The notes under the pieces: generated by a model
What the model saw: the letters and a program-made list of their open reading frames with translations, nothing else
What the model was told of the DNA's origin: nothing
Database searches by the model: none
In this document: piece after piece, positions 47,455-59,791 of the stretch
Layout of the letters: every line of letters begins with the position of its first letter
How positions within the stretch are numbered: the stretch's first letter is position 1
From: Cryptomeria japonica
Taxonomy: Eukaryota > Streptophyta > Pinopsida > Cupressales > Cupressaceae
DNA length: 64,000 nucleotides
NCBI RefSeq assembly: GCF_030272615.1
Contig: NC_081408.1
Location: 61,154,114 to 61,218,113, forward strand
Direction of reading: 5' to 3'
Position numbers and translations under genes: made by a program

Positions 47455-47511
47455 GTTAGTGAAAGAAACTTGAGGAGCTTTGTCTTCATGCTCAAAACCT
47501 TCAATAAATAA
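47455..47511 (+). pseudogene. UDP-glycosyltransferase pseudogene 3, last codons only
   Basis: Reads VSERNLRSFVFMLKTFNK and a TAA, the exact C-terminal end of the UGT copies (copy 2: VSERNMRNFVSTLRTFNK). Nothing upstream matches a UGT, so only the last 19 codons survive. The F repeat follows at once, as in copies 2 and 4. Confidence 0.85.
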
Positions 47512-48930
47512 TTTGGTTGATAGATTTGAAATTTTCTATATTCTCATAGTGGTTAGAAAATTATGATAAGACTCTATGCACTTCTTTATAAGTATGGTTT
47601 GGTATATTTTAGATCATACATATCCATTATTAGTGGACACAAAAGCTTAAAAAGATAATTCACAAAAAAATCCTTGTAGTTGACAAAATTAAATGGTTGC
47701 ATAACAAGGAGCTTTAAAAACTACTATTGAAAAAATTATGGGCTAAATCAATAGATTAAATCTTTAAGTGATTTGCACCAAGGTTGAAGCAAAGAAAGAT
47801 AGAGCCCTAAGGTCATGTAGAGTACATGACCAAGAAACTTGTACCCTTATGGTGGTTGAATATAGTTTGGACCTATGTGGTGGATATCCTTATAAGAGGT
47901 GACATATTCCATTTCAATTTCCCATTCACATGAGGAGACAACCTAATTGTTTTTACATTAATCAAGGGTAATATTTTGCATCAAATAGATTTTTAGGTAA
48001 AGATATTGGTCATTGAGAAGTGCATTATTTATCCTTTTCTTTGTTATAGTTTCTCCTAAACATGAAAGGATGTGTCATGTGACTATCTTATAATTTAAGT
48101 ATAATAAAGAAAAATAATTCAAGACCATTCAAGTGTGAGTCAATTAAAGCACAAAAGATGTGGAATGAAGTGGAGGAAGACATAGATCATACAAATAAGG
48201 TAGGCTAGAGATCACATGCATATGATAGAACTAAAGTTTGTGGATATACAAAGGTAGGTATAAAGAGAATGTTGCAATTAATTTTTATGAATGGTTAGTA
48301 GCTGCAATTTGACAGTACAACACTAAAATTTAAGCATATTTAAAAATGAAAGGAAGCAAAGCATAAAATACACTTCTTGCAATAATCTATGAGATGATCT
48401 ATGTAAAACAATTAAACTAAATGCTTTTAATAATTTGACCGATATATTATAAAATGCAATATTTTTTATATTTTATAGTCATCTATGATATTAAATTCAC
48501 CATATTAAAAAATATATCAGTTAATATTAATAATTTGTCAACCCTGAATGTCATCGTTCTTGATTCATTCACACACTTGAAATTTAATTTTGATTGCTTA
48601 CATCTCATCACTTTATTTGTTTTCATTTTAATGCATCAAGTAGTTAAGTTTCATACCATTGTACTAATAGTCATGATATTCTAAAAACTCCAAATTGATT
48701 GATCATGTCAATTTCACCATTACTCTACTTATGGCATTGAAGGTACTTTTGTGTCTTCTTTGTAATTAATGCCTCTTTTACATAATTATTTCTTATCTTA
48801 ATTATTTTCATTATTAACCTCTAAAATATTCACAACTAATCTCTATTTTTATTTTTATGACTAAATATTTAAATTGCATACCCACTTTAGTATTCAATGT
48901 TACATGTTATATGTACATATGAGTTGGAGC
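47512..48930. repeat. UGT 3-prime flank repeat F, copy c (uninterrupted)
   Basis: The longest uninterrupted F copy. It matches 26634-27816 and then 44091-44480, and so shows the empty site of the LINE at about 48530-48545. Confidence 0.87.
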
Positions 48931-49534
48931 AATACTTCAAATTTTTCATTTTTCCTTCCCCAAGCGTATAATCTAAGTTCATATGTCACTCTATACTATG
49001 GGACATGCTCAATTAGCTTTGGCTAGCCTTGTTTATAGTCAGGATTTCATTGGGCCTTAGTACCTGGTCGACAAGATAACATGTCCTCAAACCTTTCCTT
49101 TTGATTCACATCCCCAACAAATTGACCCTCCTTAGAAAATTGTCAGTCTTCATGATGTATGAATGATCATAGATGATCAATCAAAAAATATTGGAACATT
49201 TGTGTTCTTCACTAGCTTGGTTTAGCAGTTCAATATTTTGTTGACTACCCAAATCAAAGTATTTTCAGCACTCGAGACACTGTCTTTTCGTGCCATTAGC
49301 GAGTTCAGTGTATTCATATACACCATATAGTAAAAGACATTAGAAGTGTGTTAGCACAATTTTCAAGAGATGTTACAATACCTTAGCCACCAAAATTAAA
49401 TGCATTAATTTCCTAATTCTTAAAAATAGCCATCATCTTTCTAACTTATTTTTCATCCTGAACATGCAACAATAAGAGCTCTAAGTTTTTTGCACTACGA
49501 AGGAGGTCACAAAGAAGCAGAAAGACAAGATAGA
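48931..49534. other. No gene recognised
   Basis: Sequence between Fc and the UGT 4 remnant. The first part of UGT exon 1 would be expected here but is not recognisable. Confidence 0.5.
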
Positions 49535-49735
49535 ATCACTGATTAAATTTGCTTACAATGGCTCGATAGGTAGCCCATTGCTCCAATGGAGGTCATTTCT
49601 TATGGAAGTGAGTGTTTTCTAACCCACAAAGAGCTTTCTACTATTGCAATGGGCCTATTGGAGACTAGTGTGTGATTCCTTTGGGTTCTGCTTACCAAAA
49701 ATGACTTGCTTCAAAGCTACTAAAATCAAATCAAG
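49535..49735 (+). pseudogene. UDP-glycosyltransferase pseudogene 4, end of exon 1
   Basis: Matches codons about 258-322 of UGT 2: ICLQWLDR, YGSECFLTHKELSTIAMGLL, FLWVL and LLQSY. It has stops at DR-TAG, SV-TGA and Y-TAA (49721-49723); the last is at the same codon as the third stop of UGT 2. The splice donor AAG-GTATGT at 49736 is canonical. The rest of exon 1 is missing. The intron begins here and is split by Ty3-B, with exon 2 at 59792. Confidence 0.88.
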
Positions 49736-49815
49736 GTATGTTAAATTCATTAAATAAGAGATCAATTATTTATTTTCTCTTATCAAGATAACATATTGGG
49801 GAGTGTTGTATTTGA

Positions 49816-49820
49816 AACCC
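49816..49820. repeat. 5-bp target site duplication of Ty3-B, left
   Basis: AACCC, identical to 59759-59763. The uninterrupted intron of UGT 2 reads GAAACCCACTTCTA at this place. Confidence 0.85.
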
Positions 49821-50372
49821 TAGCGCAGTCACCAGTTAGGAGGGACTTCAAAGAGATCGGTACGGACCGGATAACAAAGATAAACACAACGAAAACACAA
49901 GGATATGATGGAGGCAATGCAGAGAAAAATAAATTATATCATGAAAACTGATTATAATCAACTAGTAACATTCAGGTTATAGAAACTGACTCACAGACCT
50001 ACTAAAACATGCTCAATTACAGAACAGGTCACAACCGGGGCCTCAAATCTTAAGATCTAGCTTCTATGTTCTGTCTAGCACCTTTGATCTACATTCTAAT
50101 GCTTAATTACAACAATTTATACAATCCAAGGGATCCAGCCGACCCAAAAAGGGATCAAATACCGAAGAACAAAACCTAACGTGTAAAGACAACAAGGTCG
50201 GCCTCCGCCAAAGAAATTCCTCCAGAAAATCCAAAAGATGAAGTGTACATTAAAGGGAAGGTTGAACACATGCCAAGGAGAATAAAAATCAATGCTCAGG
50301 GCTCCACAAGATATGTAAGGGATTCAGTAGATCACTAATTCAAATAGGTCTAGGCAACTAGTACCAAAAAAC

Positions 50373-53300
50373 TGTAATGCCCAACCAGAAACCCTAAAGG
50401 AAAACATCACAAACTATGCAACTAAGGGTGAAATACTTTTTTATTTAAAGATTATGTGCATTAATTATATCACTTGCACATTTAATAACACAGCAGAAGT
50501 CTAACACCTAATTCCCTAAGGGTTACCAACGAAGATTACTTCGTAGATTATAATAACACCACAAAAAATCCTATTGTTCAGCCAATTAGGAAAGTTAAAT
50601 GTTTAAGATAAAAATTCCACAATGAAAGAATTCAAAGTACTCCAAAGCAATCATTTAATATATACAAAATAATTAAGTAACTGAAATAACATGCATTCCA
50701 ATGTTTCTCTATTTTACAATATTCGAAAATACATGTTTACAAAAATTACACCATGAATTAAAATGTTACAAAATGAAGGTTACATAAAAGTTTCGATACA
50801 AGACCTCAAGATTTCCACTGAACAATGGTCATGAACAAGAGCTGGTACATGAACCACAAACCAAGAACATCAGCAAAGCCTTTCCTCACCTAAAGATACA
50901 TTCTAGAACATCCAATGGGAAGTGGCACTACCACCCGACCATGTGATCCCGAAATGGAACCACCCCATCGTGCTAGGAGATAGTAGAAACCCTCAAGCAA
51001 ACAAAGTAAAACAAGCATGAAAGGACTACAAGACTTCACAAACATCCATGTGACTCAACTCACAAAAAACTAGTGACTCTGAGGAAAGAGTGTCATCACA
51101 TAGCTTGATGGTTACCATGGTACAGCCTCCTAGGTCCCGACCCCCATCTTGGGTTATCCTGGTAATCTCTCCCAGCTTTTGGCTCCAACTAAGTCTCATG
51201 CGGACCTTACCAATCCTTTCATGAAGACAAGGTGGTAAGTTTGTCATTCCAGACCTTCTCGTTACATTATGAGCCCTATACAAGCACTAAACCTACGCAC
51301 GAGGCACATTATCTTAATTAATGTATATTCTAACCACCCCCTAATCAATTATTAGGTTATCACTTTTTAACTGACTTCCGACGAGTTATCCTATCATCCA
51401 CTTCGGGCACGGCCCCCGCTGAAAAGCCAATCTCTCTCATAGGACACTATAGGAAAAGTCTCTCTACGAGAACTCTATGGTGAAAAAGACAACCATACCT
51501 AATCCTGACAAACCACAGGTGAACGATACATGATTTACTAACCAAAGATTGACCGTTTGGAGAAAACACACAATGGCTCACATCCATAAAGTTATACATC
51601 GACACCTGACCAAGGAAACATAATAACATAGGACACAATGATAATGCAACAAGAATTGGAATTTAAACTTGATAGAAAACACCATTTACACATGATCCTA
51701 ACACAGGCAATCTTTCCTTAAAACAGTCAAATGGATAAACAACTTGCAAATAAAGACTTCCAGAAATAAGAATCACAACTATATTAATACACTATTTAAT
51801 AAGTCATAAACCTAATGCTTCAACTATAAGCCATTACTTCCCAAACTCTCCTAGAGAAGCGACTAATAAGTCTTAATACCTAGGTCCTGAATGCAAACAT
51901 AAATTTCTTTCATATAATAAAAAGTGTACAATATGTTCTTAAACTGCAATATTCTAATCATTTAAACAAAATTCCACTACTATAGCTAATAACTTAATTA
52001 CATTTAAAACCCTATGATTTTTGATTTAACTATCCCAAATGACTAATGATACCTTTCCATAACCATAATATAAGCAAGATGATAATCATAAATTATAACA
52101 AAAAACTTCCATAAATAATAAGCAAAAACTAATGTAATTTCTGACCTCTTGTAATCTTGACTGGTTTCCAAGACCTCAATGCCCTTCCATCAAATAGTAA
52201 CGTTCCTTGCTTGTGAACCTATCTCCAATTTACTCCCAACTCTATCTCAAATCTATCTCTCTTTGATACTTCAAAAGTATCCTCACTATCTCTCTAACCT
52301 ATTCTATTTTTCTCCTCTATTCTATTCTTTCCTCTATTCTATTCTTTCCCCTATTCTACTCTTTCCTCTATCCTATTCTTTCCTCTTGAGTCTACCATCC
52401 TTCCTTGGATGCAAAAATGAATTCCCTCCTTTCCTCCTTCCTCCCATCTCTATTTATACTATAATTCCCTATGACTTCTCCCCATTCATAGGCTTGATAA
52501 TGGAGATTGATGAGGAGTCTTTAATGGAATATGTTGAGTTTCATCTTGACTTAATCTCAACTCTTTGATTATTCTAATTGTTTATCCTTCCTTTACCCTA
52601 CACGTCTAACATGTTACTGTAGTTCGTAGAGCATGGATCGGCTATGCAACTCTCCCTATTGATGGTTTTCCTATTACCATGGCACACATGCCCTCTCATT
52701 AATTTCCTTCTACTGTTATCAACCAAAGGTTATAGACTATGTAATAGTCTATGTCTTCCTTTGCAGAGCGAGGTAGTTGTCATGGCGAGTATAAAGCTTA
52801 CACTGCCAGGAATACTCATGATCTCCTCATTATTAACCTATCCTTAACTAGCGATACATGCATTTAGCACGTTGGCTAAGCCTTGGAAGAAACGGTCAAA
52901 GACCACTGTGAAGTTGGTTATCCAAGAGAGAGGAGCGGTCAACGTTTGTTCATCATGGAGCAAGTTCCATTGTGAAGGAGGAGTGGTGGTTTAGTATAAT
53001 GAACAGCGAGAGGGGTGGTTGGTGGTAATATCAACCCCTCCTTTTAAACAAGGGGGTGGTCTATATTACCATTGGCCACCCTCTTATTTGCTTTAATAAA
53101 CCTCCTTTAATCCCCGTGAACTATTTCTTGTTTATTTGATTTCAATTTCCATTATTATATGTTTAATATTTAATTAATGACTTTCATTAATATAAACATT
53201 TAAATATTAATCCTCAATTATATATTTTGATTTGCAATATTTATGATTAATGACTTTCATATATATATTCAAACAATTGAATTATATATATTACACGTTC

Positions 53301-54274
53301 GATTTATCAAATCTAATGTACAAAATATATTAAATATGATATATATAAAATCCTAATTTATATTCATGCATATTCGAAAACGTAATAGTTTAAATTGATG
53401 ATATTATCCAATGATAATTCAATCACTTAATCATTATTTAAAACAACTGCACATAACTAACAGTCACCCTAGTGTAAACAACCTATATATATTCAAACGA
53501 TCAAGTTGCAATTATCAAACTAACATGAATAAGAAACTCATATATTTGTAAACAACGTTAAGACACTAGATCACTTAACCCCTTTGTTTTCTTCGAAATA
53601 TAAAACTACTTTTTACTCTTATAGATGAAATAAACATAACAATTACCAATGACATGCAATAGTTAAAAACACTAAACACATAAACTGATCAAGCATCAAG
53701 CGACTTCTCATAAAGGTCAAACAACAAAATACGAAGATCGAACAAATTGATAGAACGACTAACTAACGACACTCACCTGAGTGTAACTGAATAAAAATAG
53801 GGTCAACTACTATCTCCTCCACTTCCATCAGAAAATATAAGGCACACTTAGACCTGTGTAGCCAAGTGGAGATGATACCCCGTATCTACTTGGTACTTGT
53901 ACCTACAATATCCTACATCACCGAACCACACATGCATATATACCATATAGAAAACACAACATACACACCGATGAAGGAGAATCGTGACATTCCCTATCTT
54001 GCCAAAATGAATGAAGTAAAATCGTCCACTTGCATCCAATACACTCACAGATACACAACATACATTGCATAAATAAAGTAAAGTGTCAGTACATTGCAAT
54101 AAACCATACAATGCCATAAACCACAAGTACAAAAATAGTGTAAATAAATCATGCATCTCATATTCAGATTAAGCATGGAATAATGTCATATAAGTTTGAA
54201 TAACAAAACATGGTAATGTATCCATTGAAAACAACCAAAATAAAATATGAGTCCAAACGAGTAGGGGTACTACA
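50373..54274. mobile_element. Very long solo LTR (3902 bp) nested in the Ty3-B LTR
   Basis: Flanked by AAAAC (50368-50372 and 54275-54279). It begins TGTAATGCCC and ends GGGGTACTACA, an imperfect terminal inverted repeat with TG...CA. I find no second copy of its start inside, and no gag or pol motif on either strand, so it is best read as a single giant LTR; alternatively a large non-coding retrotransposon derivative. Short open stretches in it (for example 52179-52568) are low-complexity. Orientation is unknown. Confidence 0.78.
52296..52390. repeat. Short minisatellite (CTCTATTCTATTCTTTC-like units)
   Basis: About five imperfect units of 16-18 bases, each a variant of CCTCTATTCTATTCTTT. 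It lies inside the 3.9-kb LTR and makes a pyrimidine-rich stretch. Confidence 0.85.
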
Positions 54275-54599
54275 AAAACTATCTCAAAAACCGGTAGCAA
54301 TAACTTGCCGAAAAATGATCCAAATGCTCTGTGGTTTGGGAATAAGGTAGATGATTAAGTCCTCAAGAAAAATCCAACTCCTTAAGATCTGGTGAGCCAA
54401 TGCTGGAAAGTGAAGAATGAAATACTAAAATTACAAAACAGAAAGGTCCAAATATTTTGGGTTGATGCAAGATTGCCAAGAACCGGGGATGCTCCTGCAT
54501 CAAACATTCGGGGTTGTTAAAAAAGTGAGTCTCTCACTTTGTTGGGGTCAGAGGAAAACACAGGACATCTACCTCTACCTAATAAATCCAAGATAAATA

Positions 54600-54720
54600 T
54601 TTAATTGGCCTACCTTTCCACTTCACAAGATACTCCTTATACTGACTGCTTTGGGTACTACACCCAATCCTACTGTCCAAAATGTCTTCAATCTGATTTG
54701 GTTCCTTTTGGGGAAATTGT
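54600..54720 (-). pseudogene. Ty3-B chromodomain
   Basis: The minus strand reads EDILDSRIGCSTQSSQYKEY, then LVKWKGRPIKYLSWI followed by a stop, a typical chromodomain pattern. It stands at the integrase C-terminus, just before the 3-prime LTR. Confidence 0.72.
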
Positions 54721-54839
54721 TTCTCCTAGTCTGCAACACTGCCATCACTAAATTTTGGTTCATGATACTAATGTAGATCTACAATGTTAAATATAGGTGA
54801 AATACTCAGACTATCTGGTAACTCCACTTCATATGCATT

Positions 54840-56029
54840 TCAAGAACTGAACTTTCTGAAAATCTTGCAAGGTCCAAACTTTCTCATCCACAACCTGTTA
54901 TAAATTCCAGCCGAGAATCTTTCTTGTCTTAGATACACCACCACTTCATCACCAACTTCAAATTCCTTAAGTCTCCTCTTCTCATCTTCTTTCTCCATAT
55001 ACTTGTTGTTCATGTCCTCCAAATGTTGCTTAACTTGAATATGTAATTTCTTTATGTGATCTGCAAATATTCTGCTTCCAAACTTCTTCAGTCTTCACTA
55101 CTGATATCTTTTAATTATGATAGACCTCTAGGGTGTGTTGCAGTAACTATCTCAAAAGGTGTCCTTCCGGTACTCTTGTTTACTGAACTATTGTAGGCAA
55201 ACTCTACTTGTGTAAGAATTAAATCCCAACTTCTGGTTTTGTCTCCAACTAAGCATCTTAACAAATTTCCCAAGCTCTGGTTAACTACTTCTATCTATCC
55301 ATCAGTTTGTGGGTGAAAAGTAGAGCTAAACTTCAAATCTGTCTTCATCTTCTTCCAAAGTGTGCTCCAAAAATAACCAACAAACTTAGTATCTCTATTT
55401 GAAAGTATGCTCTTAGGTAATCCATGCAATCTCACCACTTTCTTGAAATATAGGTCAGCTATATGCACTACATTTGATGTCTTCTTACAAGGTATGAAAT
55501 GAGCCATCTTTGAGAATCTATCCACTACCACAAATATAGAATCATTCCCTCTCTCTATTTTAGGCAATCCAAGTATGAAATCCATGCTTATATCCTCCCA
55601 AGGTCTCTCTGGTATTGTCAAAGGCTTATATAATCCCACATTCTAACTACTACCTTTTGCAACTTGACAAAATCTACAACTTTGCATATATTTCCTAACA
55701 TCTTGATGAATCTGAGGCCAAAAGTAACACTCACTCACCAATGCTACTATTTTATCAACACCAAAGTGTCCTGCTAATCCTCCACTATATTTCTCCTTTA
55801 TCAGATTCTTCCTCATAGAACTCTTAGGTATGCACAAATAAACTCCTCTGGACAACATCACATCCCGAATGAAATAATCCAACCACTTGCTTCTATCTAC
55901 CATAACTGGTTCTATACATGCTCTTAGAGGTCTTACAAAATCTGGGTCAGCATCATACAAGGTCTTCAACTCCTCAAATCCTAATATGGTCACTCTCATC
56001 TCTGTCAGCAAATTCCTTGTTCTACTCAA
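54840..56029 (-). pseudogene. Ty3-B integrase
   Basis: 55643-56029 has the zinc-binding region (GGLAGHFGVDKIVALV, WPQI, SCRFCQVAKG). 55295-55639 has the catalytic core ([33 protein letters not shown], where the family has SDRD, then FHPQTDG). 54840-55022 has the C-terminal FEVGDEVVVYLRQERF region. Stops separate the three pieces at 55640-55642 and near 55294. The order is that of Ty3 integrases. Confidence 0.85.
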
Positions 56030-56039
56030 TGCATCAACA

Positions 56040-57226
56040 ACTTTGTTAGATTTATCACTTCTATGCTTCTACACAAAGGTGCAACTCTACAAAAATTCTA
56101 CCCATCTCATATGTCTCTGATTCAACTTACTATGGCTGTTCAAATACTGGAAAACTTGATGATCCGTATACAACACAAACTCCTTAGGCAACAAGTAATT
56201 TCTCCACTTCTTCAAGGCTTGAACTAAGGTGTAAAATTATTGATCATACACTAAATATCTTCTCCAAGCTTCATTCAATTTCTCACTGAAATAAGCTACT
56301 GCTCTCCCTTCCTAACTCAAGACTACTCCTATTGATGTTCCACTTGCATCACAATCCACTTGAAACACTTTGTTGAAATTTGGTAAAGCTAACACAGGTT
56401 GCTCAGTTACTTTCTACTTCAATAGATCAAAACTTTTGTTTGCTCTGATGGTCCACTTGAACTACTTCCTGTCTCCCCTCATTGTCTCAGTCATAGGACT
56501 ACATACATAACTCAATTTATAATAAAATTTTGGTAGAAACTAGTCAATCCATGAAATGATCTTACCTCTCCAATTCTTTCTAGTGTAGGCCATTCAACAA
56601 ATGCTTTTACTTTCTCAGGGTCCATCTTCAAACCATCCTTAGATATCACAAATCCCAAATAGAATAACTCTTCCTTCATGAAAGTACAATTCTTAAGGTT
56701 TATCAACAACTTTTGTTCTCTCAACCTTTACAAAAGTTGTCTTAAATGCAACAAATGCTCCTCTTTTGTCTTACTAAAAATTAGAATGTCATCAAAATAC
56801 ACAATAACAAACTTACCCAATAATTTCTTCAATACCACATTCATCAGCCTCATGAAAGTACTCGATACATTAGTCAATCCAAAAGGCATCACCAACCATT
56901 CAGATAGTTCTTCATTTATCTTGAAAGTTGTCTTCAACTCACCTCCTTCTCTGATCCTGATCTGATGATATCCACTCTTCAAGTCTATCTTTGTAAAGTA
57001 TTTGGCTCCACTCAAGTAGTCCATTATGTCATCCATCCTAGGAAAAGGAAACTGGTATTTCACTGTGATCTTGTTTATTGCTCTAGAATCGATAGACATC
57101 TCCATTCTCCATTCTTCTTAGGTGATAATATTGTTGGTACTGCACAAGGACTTAGACTTTCTTTGATCAAACTTTTCTTCAACAATCCCTGCACTTGTGT
57201 ATTCATCTCTTCATTCTCTTTTGGTG
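56040..57226 (-). pseudogene. Ty3-B reverse transcriptase and RNase H
   Basis: 56728-57105 holds [48 protein letters not shown] and the intact catalytic centre [13 protein letters not shown]. 56512-56724 holds KNCTFMKEELFYLGFVIS and the connection region. RNase H follows at about 56040-56500 with many stops. Stops near 57106 and 56725 break the frame. The enzyme would copy element RNA in a live relative. Confidence 0.85.
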
Positions 57227-57700
57227 TCATCCGGTGTGAATCTTTGTTAGAAAACTAGCTTTGGGAACCAACTTCATGCAATGACTGATACTTCTCACAG
57301 GTGGTAATCCATCAAGCACATTATTTGATATGATGTCTTCATACTCTGTCAGCAACTCTTTTATCTCTTCTAGTTCTTCTTCTTCATGCTCTGGATTACC
57401 AATCTTCTTAGAAACTAAGAAAAAAAACACATTCTCATGTCTCATCCCATCCATGAATTTCCTTCCATCCACCAAATAGATTCTAGAAATCATACAGACT
57501 TCACTTTTCAAAGGCTCCTCCAAGGGCAACAAGGTTTTCTTCATCTCATTGACCACAATAGTGTATGTATTCTTTCTCACATCATGTATTTCATGTCTAT
57601 CAAACTACCAATGTCTACCCAGCAAAAGGTGACAAATATCCATAACAACTTTACAACACTTACCAGATACCTTACATTTGGTCTTGAGTAAATTCCTACT
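57227..57700 (-). pseudogene. Ty3-B protease remnant and linker
   Basis: The minus strand reads GKCCKVVMDICHLLLGR. The first active-site Asp is joined directly to CHLLLGR, which in Ty3-A and relatives lies about 75 residues later, so the core of the protease is deleted in frame. Shortly after, a TAG interrupts (57607 region). The linker to RT follows with an acidic stretch (EHEEEELEEIKELLTEYED). Confidence 0.78.
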
Positions 57701-58849
57701 CTACAATGGCTCTTCATATCCTCCAGTATGACACAAAGCTCTCCTAATCATCAACAGTTCTCCATCTTCCAGTTTATTAGCTGATCTGGTGGGGCTTTCT
57801 TCCACCACTATTGTTCTCTCGGTATTTTGTGCCTTCTTGCACTCGAAAGAATGATTTCCTTCTCCTCCACACTTAAAGAAAGTTCCTTTGAACACTCTCT
57901 TGTCTTGTCTTCTGTCATCTTTTCCAAAATTCTCATTCCAGTAACCATCAGGTTCTCTTCTTTGATAGAAATTTCTATCATCCTTCTGGTATGAACCACC
58001 ATCTTTTCTTACTTCCTTGTCCTTGTTATGATATGTACATGTTTCTTTACCTCTGGTATATCCTCTTCCTCCTTGAAATATTCCTCTAGAAAACCTTCCA
58101 CCTCTACCTCTTTGTCTTTGTTCATGTATTTTTTTTACCTTCTCTTCTTCTTTCAGGGCATACTGAATAGCCTCTTCAACACTCTGCAACTTGATCAAAC
58201 TAAGTTCATCTTATATAGACATCCACAATCCATTCAAATATATTAAAACTTGTTCAACTTCTTCATCAACATGTCCAAATCTAATATTCAACTTGTAGAA
58301 TGCTTTAGTATACTCCTTTACACTAGATTCCTTCTGCTTCAAATTTTGCAACTTTTGGAACAGATTCACTTGGTAGTCAGCTAGCACAAATTTTTATTTC
58401 AACTTAGCAACCATCCAATCCCATATCTTGATCTTCTCTTTACCTCTTCTCTATCTATCAACCTACAAATGCTCCCACCAAAGAGATGCATGTCCTTTCA
58501 ATGAGGTACATGCATATCTCACCTTCCTTTCCTCTGCAGTGTTCTCAAAATTAAAATATTTCTCCATCTCTGAGATTCAATCCATCAATTCATCTGAATC
58601 CAACTTTCCATCATATTTCAGTGGGGTAAAATGTGGTTTAGTATTCACCCTAATCAAAACCCTCAAAAACCTCTCTTCATCCGGATCAATCACCGGTGGG
58701 TTTACTTGTTCCGTCGGGGCTTCTTCTCCTTCATTTTCACTCACATCTTCAATATGTCTGCCTCTTCTTTGTGTTGTCTCAATGACTTCCAACCAGGCTG
58801 CAATTCCTCTCAATATTTTCATCACAACCAAGTCTGCATCCCCACGCAC
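57701..58849 (-). pseudogene. Ty3-B Gag
   Basis: 58577-58849 (ATG at 58847-58849) gives the N-terminus with an acidic stretch and the start of the gag domain (TPLKYDGKLDSDELMD). A stop follows and the gag domain continues with breaks to 58200. 57701-58198 gives SVEEAIQYALKEEEKVKKIH, an Arg/Gly-rich stretch and the knuckle FFKCGGEGNHSFECKK. The first of the three Cys of the CCHC knuckle is Phe here. It ends with ELLMIRRALC before the protease. Confidence 0.83.
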
Positions 58850-58975
58850 TCCACCATTCCTATTTCCTCTCTACGCCATCTTCACGCCAATCCTCTACAA
58901 CTATAAGTCAGATTCATATTCTGCCACCCTACAACAAAATTTCTCAGGACAACACAATCTCCGTAATGAAATCTT

Positions 58976-58987
58976 GCTCTAATACCA
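58976..58987 (-). other. Ty3-B primer binding site (tRNA-iMet type)
   Basis: The minus strand reads TGGTATTAGAGC two bases after the 5-prime LTR, one mismatch from the usual TGGTATCAGAGC. Confidence 0.8.
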
Positions 58988-58989
58988 CT

Positions 58990-59758
58990 TGGTGTAGTCA
59001 TCGGTTAGGAGGGACCTCAAAGAGATCAGTCTGGATCGGTCAGCAAGAGTAAACACAACAAAAACACAAGGATATGATGGAGGTAATGTAGAAAATAATA
59101 AATTATATCATGAAAACTGATTACAATCAATGAGTAACATCCAAGTTACAAAAATCGGCTCACTAGCATACTATAACATGCTCAATTACAGAACAGGTCA
59201 CAACTGGGACCTCAAATCTTAAGATCTAGCTTCTATGTTTTGTCTACCACCTTCAACCTACATTCTAATGCTTAATCACAATGATTTATACAATCTACGG
59301 GATCTAGTCGGCCCAAAAATGAATCAAATGCTGAAGATCAAGACCTAACATGTAAAAACAAGGTCAACCTCTGCCAAAAAAATTCCTTTGGAAAATCTAA
59401 AGGATGAAGTGTAGATCAAAGGGAAGGTCATCCACATGCCAAGGAAAATTAGAATCAATGCCCAGGGCTCTGCAAGCTACAAAAGGGATCCGGTAGATCA
59501 CTAATGTAAATAGGCTCAAGCAACCGGTACTAGAAATTTGTCTTGGAAACTAGTAGTGATAACTTGCCAGAAAATTATCCAAATGCTCCACGATTTGGGA
59601 ATAAAGTATATGATCAAGTACTCAAGTAAAATCCAACTCCTTAAGATCCACTGAGCCAATGCCAAAAAATTCTGATTGAAATGTTGAAGCTCCAAAATAG
59701 ATAGGAAATATTTTTGGTGGATGCAAGATTTCCAAGAATAGGGGATGCTCCTGCATCA
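58990..59758 (-). repeat. Ty3-B 5-prime LTR (769 bp)
   Basis: On the minus strand it starts TGATGCAGGAGCATCCCC and ends GACTACACCA. It aligns with the split LTR at 49821-54502. Confidence 0.92.
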
Positions 59759-59763
59759 AACCC
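59759..59763. repeat. 5-bp target site duplication of Ty3-B, right
   Basis: AACCC, the partner of 49816-49820. Confidence 0.85.
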
Positions 59764-59791
59764 ACTTCTATTTGTTTGAATTATTTTATAG

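Larger units (their letters stand above)
49821..54502 (-). repeat. Ty3-B 3-prime LTR, split by a nested solo LTR
   Basis: 49821-50372 and 54280-54502 together (about 775 bp) align with 58990-59758. It starts TAGCGCAGTC (TGGTGTAGTC in the partner) and ends CTCCTGCATCA on the plus strand. The nested element sits between 50373 and 54274. Confidence 0.9.
49821..59758 (-). mobile_element. Ty3-B: Ty3/gypsy chromovirus in the UGT 4 intron, minus strand
   Basis: LTRs at 49821-54502 (itself interrupted) and 58990-59758 flank, on the minus strand, gag, protease, reverse transcriptase, RNase H, integrase and chromodomain. AACCC flanks both ends, and the UGT intron rejoins across it. Without the nested 3.9-kb solo LTR and its duplication it measures about 6.0 kb. 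The LTRs differ clearly from each other (by eye more than one base in ten), so the insertion is old. Confidence 0.93.

Noticed and set aside
51026-51640. Open stretches on the minus strand inside the 3.9-kb LTR
   Set aside because: No family resemblance, and they lie within a target-duplication-bounded element lacking gag and pol.
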